Source: Acidobacteriota bacterium (GTDB lineage Bacteria > Acidobacteriota > Terriglobia > Bryobacterales > Bryobacteraceae). From it: 33,659 nt of DNA. The number at the start of each line of letters is the position of its first letter. Positions within the stretch are counted from its first letter, which is position 1. The notes under the pieces were generated by a model, which did no database searches, was not told the origin of the DNA, and saw nothing but the letters and a program-made list of their open reading frames with translations. The translations under genes were made by a program, and so were the position numbers. Location: NCBI GenBank assembly GCA_025353165.1, contig JANXRE010000132.1:1-33659 (forward strand), read 5' to 3'. Below are positions 1 to 7,126 of this stretch, one piece after another.

Positions 1-89
1 GGCGAGACGATCAGCACCGGCCGCCGACCCTTTTGATCGTGACCTTGCGTGGGATCCAGGCCGACCAGCCAGATTTCGCCGCGCTTCAT
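1..89 (-). CDS. mazF: MazF/PemK-type toxin, N-terminal part (cut by window edge)
   Basis: The minus strand from 89 reads MKRGEIWLVGLDPTQGH and continues through a GRRPVLIVS motif. This is the characteristic start of MazF/PemK mRNA interferases, which cleave cellular mRNA when free of their antitoxin. Only the first 29 residues are inside the window, so neither the catalytic residues nor the integrity of the gene can be judged. The ATG (89-87) shares one base with the stop codon of the upstream mazE-like gene (TGATG), the usual translational coupling of such pairs. The family call is firm from the N-terminus; toxicity is inferred. Confidence 0.85.
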   Translation of the reverse strand, partial: MKRGEIWLVGLDPTQGHDQKGRRPVLIVS

Positions 90-346
90 CAGATCAGCTC
101 GCCGCCCGCCGGCTTGTTATCGAGCCACTCGCGCTCTCCCCGGCTACGGGGAGCCTTGGGATTGCATTGAGCGAGCAGCTCGTCCAGGGTATAACGGGGC
201 CGCTGCCGCGGTTCCACGATCAGCCGTCCGCTTTGCACCGTGATGCCGACCTTGGCTCCCGGCCGCAATCGCAGGATGTCGAGCAGAGCGGGCGGGACAG
301 CCAGCATAATCGAACCGCCGACTTTGCGCAGATTGGTCGTGTGCAT
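89..346 (-). CDS. mazE: MazE/AbrB-type antitoxin
   Basis: This 85-residue protein has an N-terminal SpoVT/AbrB swapped-hairpin domain (about residues 5-48; KVGGSIMLAVPPALLDIL, then LRPGAKVGITVQSGRL). Its polar C-terminal tail is of the kind that wraps around and blocks MazF. The ATG at 346 follows a good ribosome-binding site (GGAAGGAAG, about 3 nt upstream). The stop overlaps the mazF start by one base, so the two form a coupled operon. AbrB-type antitoxins normally bind their own promoter, and the palindrome at 360-377 is the obvious candidate operator. Module identity is well supported by the two N-termini and their order. Confidence 0.88.
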   Translation of the reverse strand: MHTTNLRKVGGSIMLAVPPALLDILRLRPGAKVGITVQSGRLIVEPRQRPRYTLDELLAQCNPKAPRSRGEREWLDNKPAGGELI

Positions 347-359
347 GTCTTCCTTCCCG

Positions 360-377
360 GTTATACTTTAATATAAC
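360..377. promoter_or_regulatory. Candidate operator/promoter of the mazEF module
   Basis: GTTATA and TATAAC form a 6-bp inverted repeat separated by CTTTAA. It lies 14 bases upstream of the antitoxin ATG and contains -10-like elements (TATATT, TATAAC) on the minus strand. The position fits an autoregulatory site covering the promoter. No convincing -35 was seen. The structure is visible; its function is inferred. Confidence 0.5.
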
Positions 378-441
378 ATCTTCGATTCGCGCGAAGATCG
401 CGAGCCGCACTCAAGAACCAAAACGACTAAAATTAAGTCAC

Positions 442-1074
442 GTGCAGGAGAACAAGTTTCAGGAACCTCGGCTGGCGCTCAACCGCATTTATACGCGGAC
501 GGGGGATCGCGGGCAGACCAGCCTTGTCGGGGGACAGCGCGCCTTTAAGAATGCGCTTCGCATCGAGTGCTTCGGGACGGTCGATGAGCTGAATTCGTTC
601 GTTGGACTGGCGGGCGTGACAGTCGGCGAGGTGTGCGCCTCGGCTCCTCTTTTGGCCGGGCTCGGGGAGATCCTGCGCCGCGTTCAGCATGAGCTGTTTA
701 ATCTCGGCTCAATCCTGGCGACGCTGCCGGAGGACGTGGGTCCTCAACAGCCCCGGGTTACGGACATCGAGGTGAAGCAACTGGAGCAGGACATCGACGA
801 GGCGAACGCTGAGCTGCCGCCGCTGCGCTCCTTCGTTCTGCCGGGAGGCTCGCGCCTGAATGCGGAATTGCACGTTTGCCGGACCGTGTGCCGGCGGGCG
901 GAACGGCTGGTGGTGGCGCTGTCCGTTTCCGAAAGCGCGCCGGAGGATGCAATCCAGTACCTGAACCGGTTGAGCGATGCGTTGTTTGTCTGGAGCCGGT
1001 GGGTGAATCACGTCCTCGGTGCGGCTGAGGTGCTTTGGTCGCCGAATGAGGCGTCGTCGTCGCGGCGGAAGTAG
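442..1074 (+). CDS. PduO-type cob(I)alamin adenosyltransferase
   Basis: The 210-residue protein transfers adenosyl from ATP to cob(I)alamin to make coenzyme B12. Near the N-terminus it carries the family P-loop-like motif TRTGDRGQTSLVGG (about residues 17-30), then the FGTVDELNSFVGLA helix. The C-terminal half has the conserved CRRAERLVV and YLNRLSDALFVWSRW helices. Length is typical of PduO-type enzymes. No corrinoid biosynthesis gene is adjacent, so it probably serves a B12-dependent enzyme elsewhere or salvages cobalamin. The best start is GTG at 442, because no ATG precedes the conserved motif in frame. There is no Shine-Dalgarno sequence before it, so the message may be leaderless or the start slightly different. 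Confidence 0.9.
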   Translation: MQENKFQEPRLALNRIYTRTGDRGQTSLVGGQRAFKNALRIECFGTVDELNSFVGLAGVTVGEVCASAPLLAGLGEILRRVQHELFNLGSILATLPEDVGPQQPRVTDIEVKQLEQDIDEANAELPPLRSFVLPGGSRLNAELHVCRTVCRRAERLVVALSVSESAPEDAIQYLNRLSDALFVWSRWVNHVLGAAEVLWSPNEASSSRRK

Positions 1075-1085
1075 AAGCCCCGCAG

Positions 1086-2351
1086 TTACAGCAGCATCGA
1101 GTCGTCCAGGCGCATCGCGGCCGCGCGGCCGGCCCACTCCGCCGCACGGGCGTCGTCGGGGTGCACTTTTACGCGCTCCTCCGCCAGCTCGATTCCGCGC
1201 ACGCGGGCGCATCGCGCTTCTTCCGGACGGCCCAGATGCTCATAAATCCGAGCCATGAGCAGCGGCGATTGATAATCGTCCGGCCGGGACCGGGAAGCCT
1301 GCTCGTAAAGGGACAAGGCTTCATCGAATTGCCCGGCGGCGAAGCAATGACGGGCGAAGAAGTAGTTCGCCTCGAAGAGGTTTGGGTCGAGGTGCACGGC
1401 CGCCTCGAACGCCCGGGCCGCCTCGTCATCCTGGCCCCTCAGCGATAACGCCAGACCGCGCGAGGCCTGCGCCTGGGCGGAGTTCGGATCCAGTTCGACG
1501 GCCAGGCGGCTGGCCCATTCCGCCTGGTCGCGGACCGTCTCGTTGGGTTCCGCGTACAAGTGGAGGTAAGACCAGCAATCCGCCAGCCCCGCATAGGCGG
1601 CGGCGTATTCCGGATCGCGCTGGACGGCGTAGGTGAATAGCTGGATGGCGCACTCCATGTCCAGCGGCCCGTAGCGGTCGTAATACTGACGGCCGCGCAG
1701 GTAGAGGTCGTGAGCTCTCGGATCGCGTGTCGGCGTTTTCTGGAGCGCTTCGGCCTCTTTGGGTGTCAGCGTGATCGCCAGGGATCGGGCAACGCTGCGG
1801 GCGATTTCTTCCTGGATCGCAAAGACGTCCCCGATGTCGCGATCGTAGATCTCCGACCACAACTGAAAGCCGCTCCCGGTGCTGGTCAGTTGCACCGAGA
1901 TCCGCAGCCGTTCGCCGGACTTGCGAACGCTGCCCTGGAGCAGGTTGGCGACCGCGCCGGCCTTGAATCGCGCGGCCGGCGATCGCGAAGCGATTCGCAG
2001 TCCCCGGATTTTGCTCAGCGCGCCTGTGATCTCCTCGGCGATGCCGTCGCAAAAGTATTGCTGATCCTTCTCGCGGCTCATGTCCGCGAACGGCAGCACC
2101 GCGATGGACGGACCGTTCGTGAGCTCCGCCGTGGGCTCGTTCTCGAGCGTCGAGCGGCGGCTGAGCCACCACGCATCCACTTCGGATTTGTAGGCGTACA
2201 CAGAACCGAGCTTATCGTGCTGGAGCCGGTGGACCGGCAAACCCGCTTCGCGCTCCCACCGCTGAACGGTCCTCGTCCCGCGGTTCAGGTATGCGGCGAT
2301 TTCCTTCCAGGAGTCGATTCGCTCCGACGGCTCCGCACTTCTCACGAGCAT
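1086..2351 (-). CDS. HTH-TolB-like-TPR regulatory protein
   Basis: This protein of about 421 residues has three parts. Residues 12-65 are a MerR/excisionase-like helix-turn-helix (WKEIAAYLNRGTRTVQRWER, ending SEVDAWWLSRR). Residues 80-200 are a TolB-N/FlgO-like domain of the type found with adenylate cyclases and Ser/Thr kinases in Acidobacteriota (SIAVLPFADMSREKDQQYF, then LWSEIYDRDIGDVFAIQEEIA). From about 215 to 410 there are TPR repeats, with periodic A/L/Y and DPN positions. No kinase or cyclase domain is present. I chose ATG 2351; an in-frame GTG at 2411 would add 20 residues with no family resemblance. The gene converges on the cobalamin adenosyltransferase with 11 bases between stops. 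Target genes are unknown. Confidence 0.78.
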   Translation of the reverse strand: MLVRSAEPSERIDSWKEIAAYLNRGTRTVQRWEREAGLPVHRLQHDKLGSVYAYKSEVDAWWLSRRSTLENEPTAELTNGPSIAVLPFADMSREKDQQYFCDGIAEEITGALSKIRGLRIASRSPAARFKAGAVANLLQGSVRKSGERLRISVQLTSTGSGFQLWSEIYDRDIGDVFAIQEEIARSVARSLAITLTPKEAEALQKTPTRDPRAHDLYLRGRQYYDRYGPLDMECAIQLFTYAVQRDPEYAAAYAGLADCWSYLHLYAEPNETVRDQAEWASRLAVELDPNSAQAQASRGLALSLRGQDDEAARAFEAAVHLDPNLFEANYFFARHCFAAGQFDEALSLYEQASRSRPDDYQSPLLMARIYEHLGRPEEARCARVRGIELAEERVKVHPDDARAAEWAGRAAAMRLDDSMLL

Positions 2352-2494
2352 CTGAGATAAATACGCGCGAAATGGCAAAAAGGTTCGCTGTCTTGCGCCA
2401 AAGTGCGCCACGGCGCCGGCGGGCGGGCTTTGACGCGGGCCTTTTTCGCGGGCTCTCCGTAATTAGGAGTGACAGAGGCCAAGGAGACAGACTC

Positions 2495-2914
2495 ATGAAG
2501 ATCACACTCAGAATCGCAATGATCGCGGCGACGGTTGTTCTGCTTTCGGCGACATCCGTTTTTGCGCAAGCGCCCAACATGCGCGTTCACATCCCGTTTG
2601 CGTTCTCGGCGGGCGAAACGCGCCTCCCGGCGGGCAACTACCGGATCCTGCTGGATCCGACGTTTCACGTCTTTCGCGTGGAGCCGGAGGACGGCCGCGC
2701 CATTTACCTGCCGATTCCCAGGACATTGGTACACGCGAAGCAAGCGAACGGATCCCTGTACTTCCACAAGCACGGCGACCGGTATTTCCTACACAAAATT
2801 GACGCCGGGGGCGATGCTCTGCAGTACGAGTGGAGGGAGTCCCGGGCCGAGCGCGAGATGGCAAGGATCGGCGTACCCGTAGAGGTTGCATTCGTGCGAG
2901 CAGCGTCTCACTGA
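2495..2914 (+). CDS. Small exported protein of unknown function
   Basis: The 139-residue protein begins with a clear Sec signal peptide (MKITLRIAMIAATVVLLSAT, cleavage after VFA-QA). The mature part is beta-rich: HIPFAFSAGETRLPAGNYRI, then a short charged region and a basic C-terminal helix. The PF-F--G---LPAG-Y pattern recurs in small exported proteins of soil Acidobacteriota, as I remember them, but I know no assigned function. The ATG at 2495 is fixed by a strong ribosome-binding site (AAGGAGA, 2481-2487). The reading frame remains open upstream to 2291, but that extension overlaps the start of the divergent TPR gene and has no signal sequence. A hairpin at 2940-2989 follows the stop. Confidence 0.7.
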   Translation: MKITLRIAMIAATVVLLSATSVFAQAPNMRVHIPFAFSAGETRLPAGNYRILLDPTFHVFRVEPEDGRAIYLPIPRTLVHAKQANGSLYFHKHGDRYFLHKIDAGGDALQYEWRESRAEREMARIGVPVEVAFVRAASH

Positions 2915-2939
2915 CCCTTGGGCGCTTCTTCCCACGAGA

Positions 2940-2989
2940 CCACACCGCGCGGACCCTCCCCCTATCCCGGAGGCTCTCGCGCGGTGTGG
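2940..2989. terminator. Long hairpin between exported-protein gene and Crp gene
   Basis: CCACACCGCGCG (2940-2951) and CGCGCGGTGTGG (2978-2989) are a perfect 12-bp inverted repeat. Inside the 26-base loop, CCTCC and GGAGG can extend the fold. It begins 26 bases after the stop at 2914 and ends 37 bases before the GTG of the Crp-family gene. There is no T-run (ATTATTTG follows). It may therefore end transcription weakly, or act as a 5' leader structure or operator for the downstream regulator. Confidence 0.5.
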
Positions 2990-3026
2990 ATTATTTGAAC
3001 GACGAGCCTTGTTACCATTACTCACG

Positions 3027-3695
3027 GTGAACAAGGTCCAGGAACTCAGCCGCATTCCGTTGTTCAGTGCATTGGATGAGCACGAATTGGAGAGCCTTTC
3101 CGCGCGCGCCGTGGAACGGCGGTTTGAAGCCGAAGCGAACCTGTTCTGGGAAGGCGACGATTGCCAGGGACTGTTCCTGCTGATCGAGGGTGCGGTGAAG
3201 ATTCTCAAAACCTCGCAAAACGGCCGCGAGATGATGCTCGACATGGTGCACGCGCCCAGCTCGGTGGCCGAGCTTCCGCTGTTCGACCGCGGCGCATATC
3301 CGGCGTCCGTTCGGGCCGTGAAACCCTGCACCACGCTGTTCATCAACCGGGACGATTTTTATCAGGCGTGCCGGCAGAATCCGGACCTCGCGCTGAAGCT
3401 GCTGGCAGTCGTGGGGCGGCGGTTGCGCCAGCTCGTGTACGTGGTCGAGAGCATCACGTTCGGCAGCGTCACGACGCGGCTTGCGAGGCTGTTGCTGGAT
3501 GTTTCCGCCGAACAACCGGGGGAAGGCATCCCGCTCACGCATCAGGAACTGGCATCGCGGCTGGGCACGGTGCGCGAGGTGGTATCGCGCAACCTGGCGC
3601 GGTTTCGCGTGCAGGGGCTGATCCGCATGGAAGGCCGGGAGATCGCCATCGTGAACGCGGCGGGCTTGAAGGACGAGGCCGAAGCGGTAAGCTAG
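3027..3695 (+). CDS. Crp/Fnr-family transcriptional regulator
   Basis: The 222-residue protein has an N-terminal cyclic-nucleotide-binding fold (about 8-120: RIPLFSALDEHELESL, then GLFLLIEGAVKI and GAYPASVRAV). A dimerisation helix follows at about 125-145. A C-terminal winged helix has recognition region LTHQELASRLGTVREVVSRN (about 168-187). It has no cysteine cluster like that of oxygen-sensing Fnr, and the phosphate-cassette position does not read as a clear cAMP site, so the effector is unknown. The likely start is GTG 3027, which removes a non-homologous extension; no good Shine-Dalgarno is present. Its 3' end overlaps the convergent membrane-protein gene by 4 bases. Confidence 0.87.
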   Translation: MNKVQELSRIPLFSALDEHELESLSARAVERRFEAEANLFWEGDDCQGLFLLIEGAVKILKTSQNGREMMLDMVHAPSSVAELPLFDRGAYPASVRAVKPCTTLFINRDDFYQACRQNPDLALKLLAVVGRRLRQLVYVVESITFGSVTTRLARLLLDVSAEQPGEGIPLTHQELASRLGTVREVVSRNLARFRVQGLIRMEGREIAIVNAAGLKDEAEAVS

Positions 3696-4537
3696 GCGCC
3701 GTCATATAGCGCGAGCTCGCTTCCCCAGGTCCAGAGGCGGATCCAGAAGCGCGCCAGAACGTAGAGCTGCCGGATCAGGAAGACGGCGATCACCGCGACT
3801 CGCGAGTCCTGGCCGATCCACCCGGACAGGCCGTGATAGGCGGCGAGAAATGCGAGCCCGCACGCGGCCGTGAACAGGAACAGCCCGTACGCCGAACGGA
3901 AATTCCGCACCGCGAAGCCCAGCGCGCGCCAAGTGGATTTCAGAGCCTTGCGATCTTCCACCACGCAGACGATCTTCGCGTAATCGAAAATCATGTTAAC
4001 GCCGAAGAAGAGTAGAAGCATCAAGGCGTGTATGCCCCACTGCATCATGTCTTCCGGCGCTTCGCGCATGCTCTGCTCCGACCAGCGCGATTCCGCCGTC
4101 ATCAGCCCGCGCACGATGGCGAACGCGACGCCGTAGAACAGAATCGATATGAGGAAGATCCGGAAGAACCGGGGGAAATAGCGCGCGCACGATGCGAAGA
4201 AGCTTTCCCCGCGGCGATGAAGCAGGGCGATTGCGCCGCCGGCCAGGAACGTGTTGGCCAGCAGATATAGGAAAGCGACGGAGAGCGCGATGGGAAGAAG
4301 ACCCGCCGCTGGAGTGAAATTGAATTGCAGCCCGGTTTCGATCAGCCACTCGGGGTCGAAGTTAGTGAACAGACGCCCGCTCTCCAGGCTGTGCCCCAAC
4401 AGCGTCGTTAGGATCAAGGCCACCGGAGCGATGACGATCGCCGCCGCCACCAGATTGCAGGCGTAATAAACCAGCAAGACTCCCTTGCTCGATGCGGCGC
4501 CGCGCGCGCCCCGTCGGAGTGATCCAGTGATCGTCAT
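3692..4537 (-). CDS. Six-helix integral membrane protein, unknown function
   Basis: The 281-residue protein has about six hydrophobic segments near residues 20-48, 75-103, 118-140, 162-185, 212-236 and 245-270. Between them are basic loops, including a pair of conserved-looking stretches, MIFDYAKIVCVVEDRKALKS and ALGFAVRNFRSAYGLFLF. I do not recognise a named family. It starts 7 bases after the stop of the M1 metallopeptidase gene, so the two are co-transcribed. The protein may assist that exported peptidase or simply share its promoter. The 3' end overlaps the convergent Crp-family gene. Confidence 0.7.
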   Translation of the reverse strand: MTITGSLRRGARGAASSKGVLLVYYACNLVAAAIVIAPVALILTTLLGHSLESGRLFTNFDPEWLIETGLQFNFTPAAGLLPIALSVAFLYLLANTFLAGGAIALLHRRGESFFASCARYFPRFFRIFLISILFYGVAFAIVRGLMTAESRWSEQSMREAPEDMMQWGIHALMLLLFFGVNMIFDYAKIVCVVEDRKALKSTWRALGFAVRNFRSAYGLFLFTAACGLAFLAAYHGLSGWIGQDSRVAVIAVFLIRQLYVLARFWIRLWTWGSELALYDGA

Positions 4538-4544
4538 AAGGTTC

Positions 4545-6599
4545 TCACGCCATCGCGCTGACGGCGGCCATCATCCATTGGACCCAGAACAACAGGGTGG
4601 AACTCCATTTTATGGAGGTCCCGAGGTGTGTCTTGTCGAGCGTGTAACTGTTGTTGGTGAAATTTGCGTCGAGCAACATTTTGCGATCGGGGTCCAACTG
4701 AACCTGGGTCAGTTTCTGCGGTTTGGTGAACGTGTACTTCATCCAGCGGTATTGCCCGTTCCATTGACGGCGCTCGACCACGCCTTTTTCGAAATCAAAC
4801 CGGATGTCGACGGGCGTGATCGCCTCGCCTTCGCGGCGGACCGTCACTTTCGTCTCGTACATCTGCTTTTTGGCTTTTTTGAGATCGCGGTCTGTTTTGC
4901 CGGCGTCTTTGGCGGTCACCGTCCGGCCGTTGAACTCGCCCCGGGCCGTGTCGACCGTGTCGGAACTCGCTTCGGCAATCCGGTAATCCAGGACGTTCGA
5001 ACCGTTCACGAACTGGTCGAAGAACCAGGTCATGTCGCGTCCGGAAGCTTCGTTCACCGCGCGGAAGAAATCGGGCGCGGCCGGATGCCGCCATCGCCAG
5101 CGCTGCTGGTAGGCTCGCATCGCGCGCGCCATGGTGTCCTCGCCGAGTAGATTCTCCAGCGAGCGAAGCATGACCCCCGGGCGCGCGTAAGAATTCACGA
5201 AGTAGCTTTGGGTGTTCTGGTATTGCCAGGCCATCCGCGCCAGGCTGTCTATCTTCGGCCCGGTGAGGTACCCGGCGCGGTCGATCGCATCGCTCTTCAG
5301 CACCCCCGTGGGCATGATGAATTGCAGGGGAATGCCCATGATCCTGAGCGGCAGGGTGCGCGCGCCGTATGCGACGTCCATGACCTTTCCGGTGGAGTAG
5401 GTGTTGAATCCCTCGTCCATCCAGGCTTCCTCGAATTCGTTGGTGGCCACCATGCCTTGCCAGAATTGGTGGCCGAACTCGTGGACCACTACTTCTTCCG
5501 GCTCGCCGTTGCCGGGTGTGTCGATCCAGCTAGTTCCCGCGGTGATGAACGTGGGGTATTCCATCCCGCCGGCGCCTCCGCCGCCGTGAGGTGGATCCAC
5601 CACCGTGATGGTGTGGTGCGGATAGCGGCCATACCAGAGCCCGAAGTACTTGATAGCGTTGGCGACAGCGCGGAAATGGCGGTCGGCCTGGCTGTCGTGC
5701 TCGGGCTGGAGGAGCAGGATCATGTTCACGTCGCTCAGCCGCGCTTCGTCGCGGGCGATTCCGAACCGTTTCGCGGTGGCGTCGAGTTCCCTATCCGAGA
5801 CCCACTCCGAGGCGCGGAACATCCGCTGGTGGCGACGAAACGTTGGCTGGGCGGTCCAGGCGAAATCGTGGACGTTGGCCTGCATGAACTGGTACGTTGT
5901 TTCGCGCTCGGTGCGCTGAATGGGGACGCCCTCGCCGGTCGCGCCCACCACGTAATTGGACGGAACCGTCAGCTTCGCCGTGTATCTCCCGAAATCGGCG
6001 TAGAACTCGGTGGTGGCGTGGAACTGGTGGCAGTTCCACTGCGCCTTAGTTGCATAGCGCTGTGCCGGCGTCTCGAACACGCCGATCTTGGGGAACCACT
6101 GGCCAACCAGAAAGAAATCGCCGTGGTAGCCGGTGCGCGCGAATACGTGCGGCAACTGCGTGTGAAAGTCGATGTCGAGGGCGATCTCCTGGCCGGGGCC
6201 GAGCGGTTTTGGCAGCGGGACGCGGATCACCGTGCGGTCGTCGGCATTGCCGTCGTCGGGCGCGATGAACTGAATGGATTTCGTGAGGTCCGCGCCGCCG
6301 GTCCGCAAACTCTTGACGTCGATCCAGCCCCAGCTGTCGTTGTGGGAGCGATCTCCCCGAAGCTGGCCTCCGGACTCCTTCATGAACGTGGACTTCTCGT
6401 TTCGAAAGGCGTTCATGTAGAGGTGGAATTGCAGCTCGGCGACCGGCTCCGTGGAGATGTTCGTCCAGCGGAGGGTCTCGTGGCCTTCGACGGTCTTCTT
6501 AACGGGATCGAGGCGCGCGGTCAGGTCGTAATTCGCGATGTTGTTGGCTTGAGCGAACGCGCAGACGGGTAGAAGGGCGGCGATCAGCAGCCGGTGCAT
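4545..6599 (-). CDS. Exported M1-family metallopeptidase (aminopeptidase N-like)
   Basis: This 684-residue zinc peptidase begins with a signal peptide (MHRLLIAALLPVCAFAQ). Zinc ligands are visible: HEFGH at residues 373-377 and the third ligand Glu396 in WMDEGF, exactly the HEXXH-X18-E spacing of M1. The substrate-recognition motif reads GGMEYP (344-349) instead of the classical GAMEN. An N-terminal beta domain (about 20-230) precedes the catalytic part. The C-terminus ends in a hydrophobic stretch (LLFWVQWMMAAVSAMA), possibly a membrane anchor. It lies 18 bases downstream of the peroxiredoxin gene and 7 bases upstream of a membrane-protein gene, all on the minus strand. The likely role is periplasmic peptide degradation. 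Confidence 0.9.
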   Translation of the reverse strand: MHRLLIAALLPVCAFAQANNIANYDLTARLDPVKKTVEGHETLRWTNISTEPVAELQFHLYMNAFRNEKSTFMKESGGQLRGDRSHNDSWGWIDVKSLRTGGADLTKSIQFIAPDDGNADDRTVIRVPLPKPLGPGQEIALDIDFHTQLPHVFARTGYHGDFFLVGQWFPKIGVFETPAQRYATKAQWNCHQFHATTEFYADFGRYTAKLTVPSNYVVGATGEGVPIQRTERETTYQFMQANVHDFAWTAQPTFRRHQRMFRASEWVSDRELDATAKRFGIARDEARLSDVNMILLLQPEHDSQADRHFRAVANAIKYFGLWYGRYPHHTITVVDPPHGGGGAGGMEYPTFITAGTSWIDTPGNGEPEEVVVHEFGHQFWQGMVATNEFEEAWMDEGFNTYSTGKVMDVAYGARTLPLRIMGIPLQFIMPTGVLKSDAIDRAGYLTGPKIDSLARMAWQYQNTQSYFVNSYARPGVMLRSLENLLGEDTMARAMRAYQQRWRWRHPAAPDFFRAVNEASGRDMTWFFDQFVNGSNVLDYRIAEASSDTVDTARGEFNGRTVTAKDAGKTDRDLKKAKKQMYETKVTVRREGEAITPVDIRFDFEKGVVERRQWNGQYRWMKYTFTKPQKLTQVQLDPDRKMLLDANFTNNSYTLDKTHLGTSIKWSSTLLFWVQWMMAAVSAMA

Positions 6600-6617
6600 G
6601 TGATCGCGATTGTAACG

Positions 6618-7073
6618 TTAGTTCAGCGCCGCCAGGACTTGTTCGGCGTGGCCGTCGACCTTCACCTTTTCGAAAACGTGCGCGATCCTTCCGTCCGGAC
6701 CGATGATGTACGTGGTGCGCTCGACGCCCATGTAGGTCTTGCCGTACATGGATTTCTCCTTCCACACTCCGTACGTCTCGGCGATTTTGTGATCCGCGTC
6801 GGCCAGCAGCGGAAATGTCAGTTCGTACTTGCTCTTGAATTTCGCCTGCGCGGACGGCTCGTCCGGCGATACGCCTACCACCGCGGCATTCTTCGTCGCA
6901 TATTCCGCCGCGTGGTCGCGGAATTCGCACGACTCCTTGGTGCAGCCCGGGGTGTCGGCCTTCGGGTAAAAGTACAGAACCACGGTCTTTCCCTTCAAGC
7001 CGGAGAGATGGAAGGTTTGGCCCCGATCGTCCAGGACTTCGAAATCCGGCGCCTGATCGCCAATCTTTAGCAT
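6618..7073 (-). CDS. bcp: Thioredoxin-dependent thiol peroxidase (Bcp/PrxQ)
   Basis: The 151-residue peroxiredoxin reduces hydroperoxides in the cytoplasm. The peroxidatic site TPGCTKESC places Cys44 (peroxidatic) and Cys49 (resolving) five residues apart, the arrangement of the atypical two-cysteine BCP/PrxQ group. The downstream SPDEPSAQAKFKSKYELTFP and the ERTTYIIGPDGRI strand are also family-typical, and the length is normal. The ATG at 7073 has an AAAGGA ribosome-binding site and a good -10 box just upstream. It heads an operon with the M1 peptidase and the six-helix membrane protein, and is divergent from uvrA across 53 bases. Confidence 0.94.
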   Translation of the reverse strand: MLKIGDQAPDFEVLDDRGQTFHLSGLKGKTVVLYFYPKADTPGCTKESCEFRDHAAEYATKNAAVVGVSPDEPSAQAKFKSKYELTFPLLADADHKIAETYGVWKEKSMYGKTYMGVERTTYIIGPDGRIAHVFEKVKVDGHAEQVLAALN

Positions 7074-7082
7074 GATCCTTTG

Positions 7083-7088
7083 ATTATG
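7083..7088 (-). promoter_or_regulatory. Likely -10 box of the bcp operon
   Basis: On the minus strand this hexamer is CATAAT, one base from the sigma-70 consensus. It lies 9 bases before the bcp ATG. A TTTATT element 15 bases further upstream could serve as a poor -35. The 53-base divergent region to uvrA contains no recognisable LexA-type palindrome. Confidence 0.4.
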
Positions 7089-7126
7089 CCTGGAACGTGG
7101 GAAAATAAACCTAGACCCCTTCTCAC

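Noticed and set aside
1161-2360. Long plus-strand open frames opposite the TPR regulator
   Set aside because: They are antisense shadows of a high-GC gene: Arg/Pro-rich, no domains, no ribosome-binding sites.
5208-6572. A 454-codon plus-strand frame opposite the M1 peptidase
   Set aside because: It lies wholly antisense to a gene with an intact zinc site; composition is unlike a real protein and it has no start signal.
7074-7126. LexA (SOS) box between bcp and uvrA
   Set aside because: I looked for an inverted-repeat operator such as CTG-N10-CAG or GAAC-N4-GTTC and found none convincing.
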